Shown here: in pieces, positions 24,440-33,891 of the stretch
Layout: each line of letters begins with the position of its first letter
Position numbering within the stretch: the first letter of the stretch is position 1
Assembly: GCF_036077095.1 (NCBI RefSeq)
Contig: NZ_CP107960.1
Span: forward strand, 5,766,001 to 5,830,000
Source: Streptomyces sp. NBC_00376
GTDB taxonomy: Bacteria; Actinomycetota; Actinomycetes; Streptomycetales; Streptomycetaceae
Length of the DNA: 64,000 nt
Reading direction: 5' to 3'
Position numbers and translations under genes: made by a program
Notes under the pieces: model-generated
Seen by the model: only the letters and a program-made list of their open reading frames with translations
The model's database searches: none
Told to the model about the DNA's origin: nothing

Positions 24440-24960
24440 GGACAAGCTCTGTTCGATAGGTGAGACGAGATAGGTGGGGCGAGGGGGGTCCGAGCGGTGT
24501 GTGGGGGGCGTGCGCGCACAGTCTGGGCACGCACCCCGCCCACGGGGAACCACTGTCCGCTATACGGGCACGATGCTCACACAAGGTGCACACCCGGACA
24601 CGGGCGGAGTTCGGCCGGGTCGCGGCCGGGTCGGCGCCCGCTCGGCCGCCGGTCGGCCCCGGGTGGAAGTCGGCGCTCCATCCCGGACGGAAGCCACCGG
24701 TCCACCCCCGGTGGAGCCGGATGGAATTGGCGGGAACCTACAGTCCCTCCCGGTGGCCACGCCCGACCGGATCGGGGGCACTCCGCCCCCACCTCAGTGA
24801 CGAGCATCACGCCGCCGTGCGATTGCGTACCGCCCATTGTGCGAACCCCACCAATGCCCCGGTCGACGCTTTGTGGGCCACTGATGGTGATCGAGCGTTA
24901 ACCCGTGGGCTAACGTCGGGCTCAGTCTGTCCCCACCTGCCCTCACCCCGCGGAGTCCCG
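24440..24960. other. 521-bp intergenic region between permease and bioY
   Basis: No convincing gene: open frames here lack ribosome sites and recognisable domains. It holds a 14-bp direct repeat (GATAGGTGAGACGA and GATAGGTGGGGCGA, 24455-24482) in the permease leader, an imperfect G/C hairpin around 24505-24540 (GGGGGCGTGC against GCACGCACCCC), and a 20-bp palindrome before bioY. The rest has no structure I can support. Confidence 0.6.
24896..24915 (+). promoter_or_regulatory. 20-bp palindrome upstream of bioY
   Basis: CGTTAACCCGTGGGCTAACG pairs at nine of ten positions around its centre; only A901/C910 fails. It lies 45-65 bases before the bioY start, where a repressor would block the promoter. 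Biotin genes in actinobacteria are commonly controlled by the TetR-type BioQ; I cannot confirm that this is its box. Confidence 0.55.
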
Positions 24961-25557
24961 ATGAGCACTGCTGCCGCCGCCCCTGCCCGCACCGGAGCGG
25001 TCCTCGCCGACCTGCTGCCCGCCGCCAGGCACCGTTACGCCGTCGACACGGCCCTGGTCCTCGGTGGCGCCGCGCTCACCGGCATCGCCGCCCAGATCGC
25101 CGTACCGGTCCCCGGCTCCCCGGTACCGGTCACCGGCCAGACCTTCGCCGCGCTCCTCGTCGGCACCGCCCTCGGCGCCCGCCGCGGCTTCCTCTCCCTC
25201 GCGGTGTACGCGCTGGTGGGCATGGCGGGCATGCCGTGGTTCTCCGAGGGCACCTCCGGAATGGGCTTCCCCTCCTTCGGCTACGTCCTCGGCATGCTGC
25301 TCGCCGCCGCCGTGGTCGGCGGCCTCGCCCGCCGCGGCGGCGACCGCTCCGTGCTGCGCACCGCGGGCACGATGGTGCTGGGCTCCGCGATCATCTACGC
25401 GGTCGGCGTCCCGTACCTGGCGCTGGCCACCGGAATGTCGGCGAGCGCCGCGATCGCGGCCGGCCTGGTGCCGTTCCTGATCGGTGACGCGGTGAAGGCC
25501 GCGCTGGCCATGGGCGCGCTGCCCGCGGCCTGGAAGCTCATCGGCCGCCGGGGCTGA
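24961..25557 (+). CDS. bioY: Biotin transporter substrate-binding component BioY
   Basis: 198 residues with five to six membrane segments and the BioY signature: VPVPGSPVPVTGQTFAALLV in the second segment, then ALGARRGFLSLAVYALVGM and SFGYVLGMLLAA. BioY is the S-component of ECF-type vitamin importers and binds biotin; in many bacteria it works with BioM/BioN or a shared ECF module, and alone it can import slowly. No bioMN genes are visible beside it, so any ATPase module must be elsewhere. The start ATG 24961 has GGAG nine bases before it. The last 20 bases overlap the convergent oxidoreductase gene. Confidence 0.94.
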   Translation: MSTAAAAPARTGAVLADLLPAARHRYAVDTALVLGGAALTGIAAQIAVPVPGSPVPVTGQTFAALLVGTALGARRGFLSLAVYALVGMAGMPWFSEGTSGMGFPSFGYVLGMLLAAAVVGGLARRGGDRSVLRTAGTMVLGSAIIYAVGVPYLALATGMSASAAIAAGLVPFLIGDAVKAALAMGALPAAWKLIGRRG

Positions 25558-26845
25558 TTCCGTAGCTTCCCCCGAAGAGGCTCGCCGGGTCGTGGTGCGA
25601 CACCAGACCGGCGAGCCTCCGCTGTGTCCGGGCGTCGTGGAAGCCCTCGGTCCGGTCCCCGCCGCCGAAGGAGAAGCCGAGCGAGCGGCCCAGGGCGTCG
25701 GGGGCGAGCAGCTCGGCCACCTCCGCGTACAGGGCCCGTACCGAGGCCACGTCCGTGCCGTCGAGCGGTGAGAGCAGCCGCAGCAGGAACCCGGCCTCGC
25801 GGTAGGGCACCGCGTTGTCGACGGCGGGCCGGGCGGCGAGCGCGCCGCCCAGGTGGTTGAGCTGGACCACGGTCATCATCGGCGCCTTCGGCCCGGTCAG
25901 CTCCAGCACGCGTCCGGCACGGTCGGCGTCCAGCCCGTCGAGCACCACGCTGTCGCCGTAGTACGCGTGCGGGAACGGCGGGTCGCTGTGAATGGTGTGG
26001 CTGTCGGCGTACGGCATCTCCCGCAGCGAATCCGCCGCCGCGGGCCCGATCGCCCGCAGCGGCGCGACCAGCCGCTCGCCCTCGGCCGTGCTGCCGGTGT
26101 ACGCGACCCGTACCGAGACCACGTACCGCCCGCGCAGCGGTTTTGGCAGCTGCGGGGAGTCGGGGTACCGGACCGCCGCCAGCGAGGACGTCAGGGCGTC
26201 GGGCACGGTCCGGGTCCACTCCAGATAGCCGCCGATCACCTCTTCCGCCGCGACGCCCGCCCCGTCCGCGTGGAAGGCGATCGAGCCGCCGTACAGCCGC
26301 TCGGCCCCGACCAGGCCGATCTCCATGGCGGTCACCACGCCGAGCCGGTGGCCGCCGCCGCGCAGCGCCCAGAAGAGATCGGGCTCGCTGTCCGGGGAGA
26401 CATGGCGCAGCACCCCGTCGGCCGTCACCACGTCGAGGGAGTGCACATGGTCGGCCGCGTATCCGAACTCCCTGGCCAGGACGGAGAGGCCGCCGCCGAG
26501 GGTGTAGGAGACCGCGCCGACCGACGGGGACGATCCGTTCAGCGGGGCGAGGCCGTGCGGTGCGGCGGCCTCGATCACCTGCCCCCAGGTGACGCCCGCG
26601 CCGATCCGCGCGGTGCGGCGGACCGGGTCGATCCCCACGGAGTCCATCCGGCGGGTGCTGATCAGGACCCCGCCCTCGATGGCGCCGGGCAGCCCGTGGC
26701 CGGTGGCGTGGACGCGGACCGGCAGGCCGCGCGCGGCGGCGTCGGCCACGGCGGCGCGTACGTCCTCGGCGTGGGCGGCCTCGACGACGAGGTCGGGGCG
26801 GATCGCGAAACCGGTCTGGAAACCGGACGGGGCGGTGGTGGTCAT
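25538..26845 (-). CDS. FAD-linked oxidase, berberine-bridge-enzyme type
   Basis: 435 residues. The FAD-binding PCMH domain runs VRVHATGHGLPGAIEGGVLI, ARIGAGVTWGQVIEAAAPHG and SYTLGGGLSVLAREFGYAAD. The histidine in the ATGHG motif is in the position of the covalent flavin link. The C-terminal BBE segment (SFSFGGGDRTEGFHDARTQ...GGSYGISP) carries the substrate-side residues, although the usual NYxD motif is altered. Such enzymes oxidise sugars or specialised metabolites using oxygen. Start ATG 26845 directly follows a perfect hairpin that contains its GGAGAG ribosome site. It lies 72 bases downstream of a permease gene on the same strand. Confidence 0.88.
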   Translation of the reverse strand: MTTTAPSGFQTGFAIRPDLVVEAAHAEDVRAAVADAAARGLPVRVHATGHGLPGAIEGGVLISTRRMDSVGIDPVRRTARIGAGVTWGQVIEAAAPHGLAPLNGSSPSVGAVSYTLGGGLSVLAREFGYAADHVHSLDVVTADGVLRHVSPDSEPDLFWALRGGGHRLGVVTAMEIGLVGAERLYGGSIAFHADGAGVAAEEVIGGYLEWTRTVPDALTSSLAAVRYPDSPQLPKPLRGRYVVSVRVAYTGSTAEGERLVAPLRAIGPAAADSLREMPYADSHTIHSDPPFPHAYYGDSVVLDGLDADRAGRVLELTGPKAPMMTVVQLNHLGGALAARPAVDNAVPYREAGFLLRLLSPLDGTDVASVRALYAEVAELLAPDALGRSLGFSFGGGDRTEGFHDARTQRRLAGLVSHHDPASLFGGSYGISPGGR

Positions 26846-26897
26846 GGAAAGGCTCTCCGATCGCTCGCGCGGTGGCGTTGCGAGGGAGAGCCTTTCC
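26846..26897 (-). promoter_or_regulatory. Hairpin burying the oxidase ribosome-binding site
   Basis: On the minus strand GGAAAGGCTCTCC pairs perfectly over 13 bp with GGAGAGCCTTTCC, which ends at the base before the ATG. An inner CTCGC/GCGAG stem adds five more pairs. The GGAGAG ribosome site is inside the 3' arm. The structure could also end permease transcription, being 20 bases after that stop. Confidence 0.7.
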
Positions 26898-26917
26898 GGT
26901 AAACCTGACATCGGCCG

Positions 26918-28390
26918 TCAGGTATTGCTGGGGGTTTCCACAGCGGTGCGGTTCTTGCGGTTCCGGACCTCACGGACCAGCGAGATCGCCACCACGATGG
27001 CCGCGACGAGCAGCGAGAGCAGCACCTGCTCGCGTCCGCTGTCGTCGGTCAGCATGTAGACGAGGACGAACGAGATCATCGCGATGGTCGCCCAGGTCAG
27101 GTACGGGAAGAGCCACATCCGTACGACCAGCTTCTCGGGCGACTCGCGCAGGATCATGCCGCGCATCCGCAGTTGGGTGAAGCAGATGACCAGCCAGACG
27201 AAGAGGGCGACCGCACCGGAGGAGTTCAGCAGGAACTGGAAGACGGTGTCGGGCCACTTGTAGTTGAAGAACACGGCGACGAAGCCGAAGACGACCGAGG
27301 ACAGGATGGCGGCCTGCGGCACGCCCCGCTTGTTCGTCCGGGCGAACGCCTTCGGCGCGTCCCCGCGGCCGCCGAGCGAGAAGGCCATCCGCGAGGCGGT
27401 GTAGAGGCCGGAGTTCAGGCACGACAGCACGGCGGTCAGGACGATGACGTTCATGACCTGTCCGGCGTGCGGGATGCCGATGGAGTTGAGGGCGGCGACA
27501 TAGCTGCCGTCCTTCACGATCGACGCGTCGTTCCACGGCAGCAGGGTGAGCACGATGAAGATCGAGCCCAGGTAGAAGACGGCGATCCGCCAGATCACGC
27601 TGTTGGTGGCCTTCTGGACGGCGCGCTGCGGGTTCTCCGACTCACCGGCGGCCAGGGTGACGATCTCGCTGCCCATGAAGGAGAAGACGACCATCAGCAC
27701 ACCGGTGAGGATGGCGCCCGGCCCCTTGGGGAAGAACCCGCCGGTGTCGGTGAGATGCGCCAGCCCCGCGCCGGGGTTGTCCGAGCCGGGCAGCAGTCCG
27801 AAGACGGCGAGCAGTCCGACGACGACGAACGCGCCGATCGCCACGACCTTGATCCCGGCGAACCAGAACTCGAACTCGCCGTACGACCCGACCGAGACCA
27901 GGTTGGTCGCGGTCAGCACGACCATCACGATCAGCGCCCACGCCCACTGCGGGACGCCCGGCACCCAGCCCTCCAGGATCTTGGCACCCGCCGTGGCCTC
28001 GACGGCGAGCACCACGACCCAGAAGAACCAGTACAGCCAGCCGATCGAGAAACCGGCCCAGCGGCCCAGCGCCTGGTCGGCGTAGGCGGAGAAGGAGCCG
28101 GAGCTGGGGCGGGCCGCGGCCATCTCGCCGAGCATCCGCATCACGAAGACGACCATCAGGCCGACCAGGGCGTACGACAGCAGGATGGCGGGTCCGGCGG
28201 CGGCGATACCGGCGCCGGAGCCCACGAAGAGGCCCGCGCCGATCACGCCCCCGATGGCGATCATCGAGAGATGGCGGTTCTTGAGTCCCGGCTGGAGACC
28301 GTCCGGGGAGGGGGAGGCGGAGGGGCTGTGGGGAGAGTCCGGCTCGCCGGGCCTCTCGACCGGCCCGGCCGTGGTGGTCTGCGACGTCAT
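26918..28390 (-). CDS. Amino acid permease, GabP/AnsP-like (APC superfamily)
   Basis: 490 residues, about twelve membrane segments, preceded by a ~35-residue Ser/Pro-rich soluble tail. The conserved start LKNRHLSMIAIGGVIGAGLF with VGSGAGIAAAGP and the mid-protein EFEFWFAGIKVVAIGAFVVV are the same as in the permease at 23015-24439, so these are paralogues within 4 kb. It imports an amino acid or gamma-aminobutyrate with protons. A C-terminal stretch DDSGREQVLLSLLVAAIVVA holds the last helix. It is followed by the hairpin and flavin oxidase, possibly as one transcript. Confidence 0.92.
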   Translation of the reverse strand: MTSQTTTAGPVERPGEPDSPHSPSASPSPDGLQPGLKNRHLSMIAIGGVIGAGLFVGSGAGIAAAGPAILLSYALVGLMVVFVMRMLGEMAAARPSSGSFSAYADQALGRWAGFSIGWLYWFFWVVVLAVEATAGAKILEGWVPGVPQWAWALIVMVVLTATNLVSVGSYGEFEFWFAGIKVVAIGAFVVVGLLAVFGLLPGSDNPGAGLAHLTDTGGFFPKGPGAILTGVLMVVFSFMGSEIVTLAAGESENPQRAVQKATNSVIWRIAVFYLGSIFIVLTLLPWNDASIVKDGSYVAALNSIGIPHAGQVMNVIVLTAVLSCLNSGLYTASRMAFSLGGRGDAPKAFARTNKRGVPQAAILSSVVFGFVAVFFNYKWPDTVFQFLLNSSGAVALFVWLVICFTQLRMRGMILRESPEKLVVRMWLFPYLTWATIAMISFVLVYMLTDDSGREQVLLSLLVAAIVVAISLVREVRNRKNRTAVETPSNT

Positions 28391-28662
28391 GGAATCGAAT
28401 CCTTACGTTCTCGGATCACGCGATGCGTGCCCGGCCGCCGCAGTGGGGTGCGACAGCGAGTGATGCATTGAAGCCCGGAGAACCGCAAAAGCGGAACCCC
28501 TTCTTCCGGATCGTTTGCCCGATCGTTGCCCAGGTGGCCCAGCTCACACGCGATTTGCGCATCACGGTCACAGGGTGTGCGCCGCGGGTCCCCGGACGTG
28601 ACGGCCGGAGCGTTCCGACCCCGATGGCGGCTACCCTGCTTCGCACGTGCCACACTCGGAAC

Positions 28663-29151
<489 letters not shown>

Positions 29152-29164
29152 CCGGCCTCCACCC

Positions 29165-29193
29165 CTGTGCCGCCGGCGCGCCCGGCGGCACAG
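29165..29193 (+). terminator. Perfect 12-bp hairpin terminator after rpiB
   Basis: CTGTGCCGCCGG, five-base loop (CGCGC), CCGGCGGCACAG, starting 13 bases after the rpiB stop. It separates rpiB from the glycosylase gene. Between hairpin and next start lies a short run of CCCACCGAGTC-like direct repeats (about 29210-29250). Confidence 0.8.
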
Positions 29194-29261
29194 CCATGTC
29201 CGCCCCGCATCCCACCGAGTCCCCTGAGTCCCACCGAGTCTCACCGAGGAGAGCCGCCACC

Positions 29262-30071
29262 GTGCCCGAGGGACACACGATCCACCGCCTGGCCGCGGAC
29301 CACCGGGACAGGTTCGCCGGGCGTCCGGTGCGGGTGAGCAGCCCGCAGGGCAAGTTCTCCGCCGGTGCCGCGCTGCTCGACGGCAGGCCCCTCACCGACG
29401 TGGACGCCCACGGCAAGCACCTCTTCCTCGGCTTCGAAGGCACCGGCTGGGTCCACATCCACCTGGGCCTGTTCGGCAAGCTCGGATTCGGTACCGTCCC
29501 GGCCCCGCCGCCCACCGACACGGTCCGGCTGCGGCTGCTGAACGGCGAGCACCACGCGGATCTGCGCGGCCCGACGACCTGCGCGCTGATCACCGACCCG
29601 GAGAAGCGCGCGATACACGACCGCCTCGGGCCCGACCCGCTGCGCACCGACGAGGACGGCGAGCGGGCCTGGCTGCGGATCTCCCGCAGCCGGATCACCG
29701 TCGCGGCCCTGCTGATGGACCAGAAGGTCATCGCGGGGGTCGGCAACGTCTACCGCGCGGAGGTGCTGTTCCGGCACGGGATCGACCCGTATCGCCTCGG
29801 CAGGGACCTCACGCGCGCGGAGTGGGACGCGATCTGGGCGGACCTGGTGGCGCTGATGCGCGAGGGCGTGCGGAACAACCGGATCGACACGGTCCGCCCC
29901 GAGCACATGCCGGAGGCGATGGGGCGCCCGCCACGCGTCGACGACCACGGCGGCGAGGTGTACGTCTACCGCCGGGCCCGCCAGTTCTGCCACATCTGCG
30001 GCGGCGAGATCCGCACCGCCGATCTCGCCGCCCGCAATCTCTTCTGGTGCCCGGGGTGCCAGAAGGCCTAG
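29262..30071 (+). CDS. Fpg/Nei-family DNA glycosylase-AP lyase (Nei2-like)
   Basis: 269 residues; removes oxidised bases and nicks the abasic site. After Met removal the N-terminus is Pro-Glu-Gly-His (PEGHTIHRLAADH), the catalytic proline and glutamate. A helix-two-turn-helix lies in VAALLMDQKVIAGVGNVYRA, and a C-terminal zinc finger has C-x2-C...C-x2-C (FCHICGGEIRTADLAARNLF then WCPGCQ). PEGHT is typical of endonuclease VIII (Nei) forms rather than PELPE of Fpg. Start GTG 29262 has GAGGAGAG ahead. It converges with the Eis-type acetyltransferase gene only 19 bases away. Confidence 0.93.
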   Translation: MPEGHTIHRLAADHRDRFAGRPVRVSSPQGKFSAGAALLDGRPLTDVDAHGKHLFLGFEGTGWVHIHLGLFGKLGFGTVPAPPPTDTVRLRLLNGEHHADLRGPTTCALITDPEKRAIHDRLGPDPLRTDEDGERAWLRISRSRITVAALLMDQKVIAGVGNVYRAEVLFRHGIDPYRLGRDLTRAEWDAIWADLVALMREGVRNNRIDTVRPEHMPEAMGRPPRVDDHGGEVYVYRRARQFCHICGGEIRTADLAARNLFWCPGCQKA

Positions 30072-30090
30072 AAGGCCCCCAGGGTCTGTC

Positions 30091-31323
30091 CTAGAACCCC
30101 CGCGGCAGCCACGGCGCCGTGTCCGACAGGAACGCCGACGACGCCTCCGCCAGCGCACCCGCCCGCAGCTCCCGTACCCGCCCGGCCAGACCCAGCGAGC
30201 TCAGCGACTCGCCGCCCAGATAAGCCGAGCCCAACTCCCTTGCCGAGAGCGCCAGATCGGCCGCGTCCTCGGTCCGCCGGCACGTCGCGGCGCCCTTCGC
30301 GTCGGCCGTGAGCCGCCAACGCCCCGCGTTCCACGGGCAGAACGCGTCCTCCACCTCGAACACCACGTCCAGCGGGCCCCGGTACGACCGGGCCTCCAGC
30401 GCCGCCCCCAGTTCCACAATGCGCACATGGAGCGAATCGCGGACCCGGATGTTGCACCGCCGCACGTCCGACACCAGGTGCAGCACCGCGTCGTCGACCG
30501 GCCGGTTGCGGGCCACGATCGTCGTCATCAGGTCGATGTCGAAGACGAACCGCCACAGCGCCGCGTACGCCGCCGGGTCCAGGGCGGCCAGGTCGTTGAC
30601 CACGACGGTGCCCTTGGGGCCGGCCGGCTCCCACTCCGGCTTCATGTGGTACGTCACATTGCCGACGATCTCCCCGTCCCGCTCCGCCAGCACGCACTGC
30701 TGCGCCGAGGAGCCCTGCCGGCCGGAGACCGGGTCGACCATGGGCTTGCGCTCCCAGCCGGGCCCGTGGACCGGGACGCCGGGACGGCCGGAGACCAGCC
30801 GCTCGTACACGCTCTCGCACGCCGCCATCGCCTCGTCCGGCTTCGCGTGACGCAACCGCACCTCGTCCGTGCCCGGCGGCACGTCCAGCCGGATCCGGTC
30901 CTTCTCGATCGTCAGCGACATCTGCCGCGAGGCGGCGCCGTAGCCGAAGCGGCCGTAGATCACCGGCTCCGAGGCCGTCAGGACGGCGATCGGCTCGCCC
31001 AGCGCGCGGATGTCGTCCAGCTGCCGGCGCATCATCGAGGTCAGCAGCCCGCGACGGCGGTGCGTGGCGGCGACGCTCACCATCGTGATTGCGGCGGCGG
31101 GCACCAGCGCCCCGCCCGGCACCGCGACCCGGAAGCTGAACGCCCCCGCCGTGCCGACCACGTCGTCGCCGTCCCAGATGCCGAGCGACCGCTCGTGCTC
31201 GGTCAGTTGCTCGAACAGCTCGCGCTCCTCGGGAGTCTCCGGGTCCCCGCCGAACGCCAGCTCCAGACACCCGAACCATTGGTTCCATTCGGACGGACGC
31301 AGTACGCGAAGCTCAGTAGTCAT
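30091..31323 (-). CDS. Eis-type GNAT N-acetyltransferase
   Basis: 410 residues with two GNAT folds and a C-terminal sterol-carrier-like domain, as in mycobacterial Eis. The acetyl-CoA loop is VSVAATHRRRGLLTSMMRRQ (V-x-x-x-x-R/Q-x-x-G pattern), PVIYGRFGYGAASRQMSL is the conserved Tyr/Phe region, and the chain ends in Phe as the catalytic C-terminal carboxylate requires. Eis acetylates amino groups on aminoglycosides and on other amines or proteins; the natural substrate here is unknown. It diverges from the SpoIIE-type phosphatase gene about 105 bases away. Confidence 0.9.
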   Translation of the reverse strand: MTTELRVLRPSEWNQWFGCLELAFGGDPETPEERELFEQLTEHERSLGIWDGDDVVGTAGAFSFRVAVPGGALVPAAAITMVSVAATHRRRGLLTSMMRRQLDDIRALGEPIAVLTASEPVIYGRFGYGAASRQMSLTIEKDRIRLDVPPGTDEVRLRHAKPDEAMAACESVYERLVSGRPGVPVHGPGWERKPMVDPVSGRQGSSAQQCVLAERDGEIVGNVTYHMKPEWEPAGPKGTVVVNDLAALDPAAYAALWRFVFDIDLMTTIVARNRPVDDAVLHLVSDVRRCNIRVRDSLHVRIVELGAALEARSYRGPLDVVFEVEDAFCPWNAGRWRLTADAKGAATCRRTEDAADLALSARELGSAYLGGESLSSLGLAGRVRELRAGALAEASSAFLSDTAPWLPRGF

Positions 31324-31411
31324 GGGCCATGCCTACCAGGGGGCAGGGCGGCGGGGCGACCCGATTTCGAACGCATTGTCACGGGGTCCCCCTGCACCTC
31401 GGGCGGCCGGG

Positions 31412-31417
31412 TAGATA
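31412..31417 (+). promoter_or_regulatory. -10 element of near-leaderless phosphatase gene
   Basis: TAGATA ends 11 bases before the ATG at 31429. A transcript starting 6-8 bases after the box would have a leader of only a few bases, and no ribosome site is present. Confidence 0.5.
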
Positions 31418-31428
31418 GGGTCCCCGCA

Positions 31429-32574
31429 ATGGCCCGTCGCGCAGGAGCAGACACGTACCCGGCCCGATTGCGGAAATCGGCGCACCGGGCACGCATCGCG
31501 CTGCGCAAGTCCGGGGTCGACTACTTCCGCGGCGACGGCTCGGACTGGATCGCGCTGGCCGGTCTGCTGCTCACCATTCCGGCCATCACCTGCGCCACCC
31601 TGTTCAACGCCGTGTGGTGCTCACCGGCCGCACTCGTCCTGCCGATCGTCGCGGGCGGCCTGCTGCTGCGCCCGGCCAGCCTGCTCGGCCTGTACGCCAC
31701 TGCCGCCACGGCCCTGATCGTGGAGTCGCTCGCACTGGGGCCGTACGGCGACGGCCCGGCCCGGGTGACCCCCGGAATCGTCCTGGTGGTCGCGGCCTGC
31801 GGCTTCTTCGGGCTGGTCCTCGCCCAGTTCCGGGCCAGGGTCGGGGTGCCGTGGCGGCGCGGCGGCACCATGCTCTTCGACCTGCGCGAACGCATCCGGG
31901 TGCAGAGCGCGCTGCCCCGGCTGCCGCAGGGCTGGCACCGGGAGATGGCGCTGCGCCCGGCGGGCGGGCAGTCCTTCTCCGGTGACTTCGTGGTCGCCGC
32001 CCGGACCAACGGCGGACGGACCCTGGAGGCCGTGCTCACCGATGTCTCCGGCAAGGGCATGGACGCGGGCTCCCGCGCCCTCCTGCTGTCCGGGGCCTTC
32101 GGCGGGCTGCTCGGCTCGCTGCCTCCGCACGGCTTCCTGCCGGCGGCCAACGGCTATCTGCTGCGCCAGGACTGGGACGAGGGGTTCGCCACCTCGATCC
32201 ATCTGGTCCTGGACCTCGAATCGGGCGACTACGAACTCCTGTCGGCCGGGCACCCGCCCGCCCTCCAGCTCCACTCGGGCAGCGGCCAGTGGGAGGAGAA
32301 GGCGGCCGAGGGGCCACTGCTGGGGGTCTACGACGGGGCGCAGTTCGACGCCGTGAAGGGCTCGCTGGCCCCCGGCGACGTGCTGATGCTGTTCACGGAC
32401 GGCCTGGTCGAGGCGTCCGACCGCGATATCGCGGAAGGCATCGACCGGCTGACCGGCGAGGCCGACCGCTATGTCGCCACCGGCTTCGAGGGCGCGGCCT
32501 GGCACCTGATCGAGGCGTGCGCCAAGGACGTCAACGACGACCGGGCGCTGCTGCTGCTGTCGCGCAGGTCCTGA
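31429..32574 (+). CDS. Membrane-linked SpoIIE/PP2C-type serine phosphatase
   Basis: 381 residues. The N-terminal ~140 have four membrane segments (for example WIALAGLLLTIPAITCATLF and TPGIVLVVAACGFFGLVLAQ). The rest is a SpoIIE-like PP2C phosphatase with metal-binding aspartates in SFSGDFVVAA and AVLTDVSGKGMDAGSRALLL, AGHPPALQL, and LMLFTDGLVEASD. Such proteins dephosphorylate anti-anti-sigma factors or similar partners in response to signals; no sensor domain or partner gene is adjacent. A TAGATA box ends 11 bases before the ATG and there is no ribosome site, so the gene may be nearly leaderless. Confidence 0.9.
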   Translation: MARRAGADTYPARLRKSAHRARIALRKSGVDYFRGDGSDWIALAGLLLTIPAITCATLFNAVWCSPAALVLPIVAGGLLLRPASLLGLYATAATALIVESLALGPYGDGPARVTPGIVLVVAACGFFGLVLAQFRARVGVPWRRGGTMLFDLRERIRVQSALPRLPQGWHREMALRPAGGQSFSGDFVVAARTNGGRTLEAVLTDVSGKGMDAGSRALLLSGAFGGLLGSLPPHGFLPAANGYLLRQDWDEGFATSIHLVLDLESGDYELLSAGHPPALQLHSGSGQWEEKAAEGPLLGVYDGAQFDAVKGSLAPGDVLMLFTDGLVEASDRDIAEGIDRLTGEADRYVATGFEGAAWHLIEACAKDVNDDRALLLLSRRS

Positions 32575-32697
32575 ACGGCTGGTCCTGACCGCGCAGGCCC
32601 CTTGCGCGCAGGTCCTGAACCGCGAGGCACCGGCGCCTCCGGGCACGGGGGCGACGAACTCCGTCTCCCCGTACCCGGAACGCCGAGGGGGGCCGGC

Positions 32698-33891
32698 TCA
32701 GGCCGGGACCGAGAGCTTCCCGGCCTCGCTGTCACCGCTGCTGCCACCCCGGTCCCGCCCGCCCGGCAGGATGCGGGCCAGCCAGTGCGAGCGCCCGGCC
32801 GCCAGCGGGGAGAGGACCGCGAGGACGAGCACGTACCCGGCGATGAACGGCGGGAGCCGCTCGTCCAACCCGGCGCCGGCCGCCATCGTGGCGAGGATCA
32901 GCGCGAATTCGCCGCGGGCCGTCAGGGTGGTGGAGATGTTCGCCGCGGCCTGCGGGCCGAAGCCGTAGACCCGTGCGGAGACCATGCCGGAGAGGATGTT
33001 CATCGCCACGGTCAGCACGACGGCGGCAAGCACCGGCCACATCACTCCCGGTAGATCGCCGGGGTTGATGGAGAGTCCGAAGGCGAAGAAGAAGATCGCC
33101 CCGAAGGCGTCGCGCAGCGGGTGGACCAGCTTGAGGATGCGCCCGCCCGACGTCGTGCTGCCGAGCATCAGACCCACCATGAAGGCGCCGATCGCGTCCG
33201 CGACCCCGAACCACTCGGAGACCCCCGCCACGAACACGGCGGCGCCGAGAAAGGAGATGACGAGCAGTTCGTCGTCCGAGGTGTGGATCAGCTTGCTGAT
33301 GAGCTTCGTGCCGAACCGGGCGGTGAGCGCGAGCAGCAGCAGGAAGCCGAACGCCTTGCCCCCGTCGAGCACCGCGGCGGCGAGGCTGTCCGAGCGCGAC
33401 AGGATCGGTTGCAGGGCGGCGAGATAGAGGGCGAGGAAGATGTCGTCGACGACGATGATGCCGAGGATCGTCTTGGTCTCCGGGCTGGCCAGGCGCTTCG
33501 TGTCGACCAGGATCTTGGTCACGATGGCGGACGACGAGATCCCGATGACCCCGGCCAGGACGAGGGCCTCCGAGGTGCCCCATCCCAGCACGAAACCGAA
33601 GGCGAGCCCGGCGCCGACGTTCAGCGCCAGATAGACGGAGCCCGCGATGAGCATCTTGCGGCCGCCGGTCTTGAGGTCGTCGAGGTGGAATTCGAGACCG
33701 AGGTAGAAGAGCAGCAGCACCAGACCGAGCGCGGAGAGCATCTCCAGCTCGTGCGGGTCGGCGACGAGCACGATCCCGGGGGTGTGCGGGCCGAGCAGGA
33801 TTCCGGCCAGGATGAACAGGGGGATGGTCGGCAGTCCGATGCGGCTGCCTACGCGGGCGAGAACGGCGGCGGCCAGGAAGGCGCCGCCCAT
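32698..33891 (-). CDS. CPA2-family cation/proton antiporter (Kef/NapA-like)
   Basis: At least 397 residues with about twelve membrane segments (LPTIPLFILAGILLGPHTPG, GISSSAIVTKILVDTKRL, IIVVDDIFLALYLAAL). The VVDD pair is the ion-binding motif of CPA2 antiporters. A cytosolic TrkA domain is absent. The start is a problem: ATG 33891 has no ribosome site, and homologous-looking sequence (LIGHADTLIA) continues in frame before it to a TGA, yet no ATG, GTG or TTG lies there. AAGGA sits 20 bases further up. A rare start or a small sequence change is possible. It exchanges sodium or potassium for protons. Confidence 0.88.
   Translation of the reverse strand: MGGAFLAAAVLARVGSRIGLPTIPLFILAGILLGPHTPGIVLVADPHELEMLSALGLVLLLFYLGLEFHLDDLKTGGRKMLIAGSVYLALNVGAGLAFGFVLGWGTSEALVLAGVIGISSSAIVTKILVDTKRLASPETKTILGIIVVDDIFLALYLAALQPILSRSDSLAAAVLDGGKAFGFLLLLALTARFGTKLISKLIHTSDDELLVISFLGAAVFVAGVSEWFGVADAIGAFMVGLMLGSTTSGGRILKLVHPLRDAFGAIFFFAFGLSINPGDLPGVMWPVLAAVVLTVAMNILSGMVSARVYGFGPQAAANISTTLTARGEFALILATMAAGAGLDERLPPFIAGYVLVLAVLSPLAAGRSHWLARILPGGRDRGGSSGDSEAGKLSVPA

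Noticed and set aside
24474..24900. Small Arg/Gly-rich open frames between permease and bioY
   Set aside because: They occur in all three plus frames with low-complexity content and no ribosome sites, as expected from GC-rich intergenic DNA.
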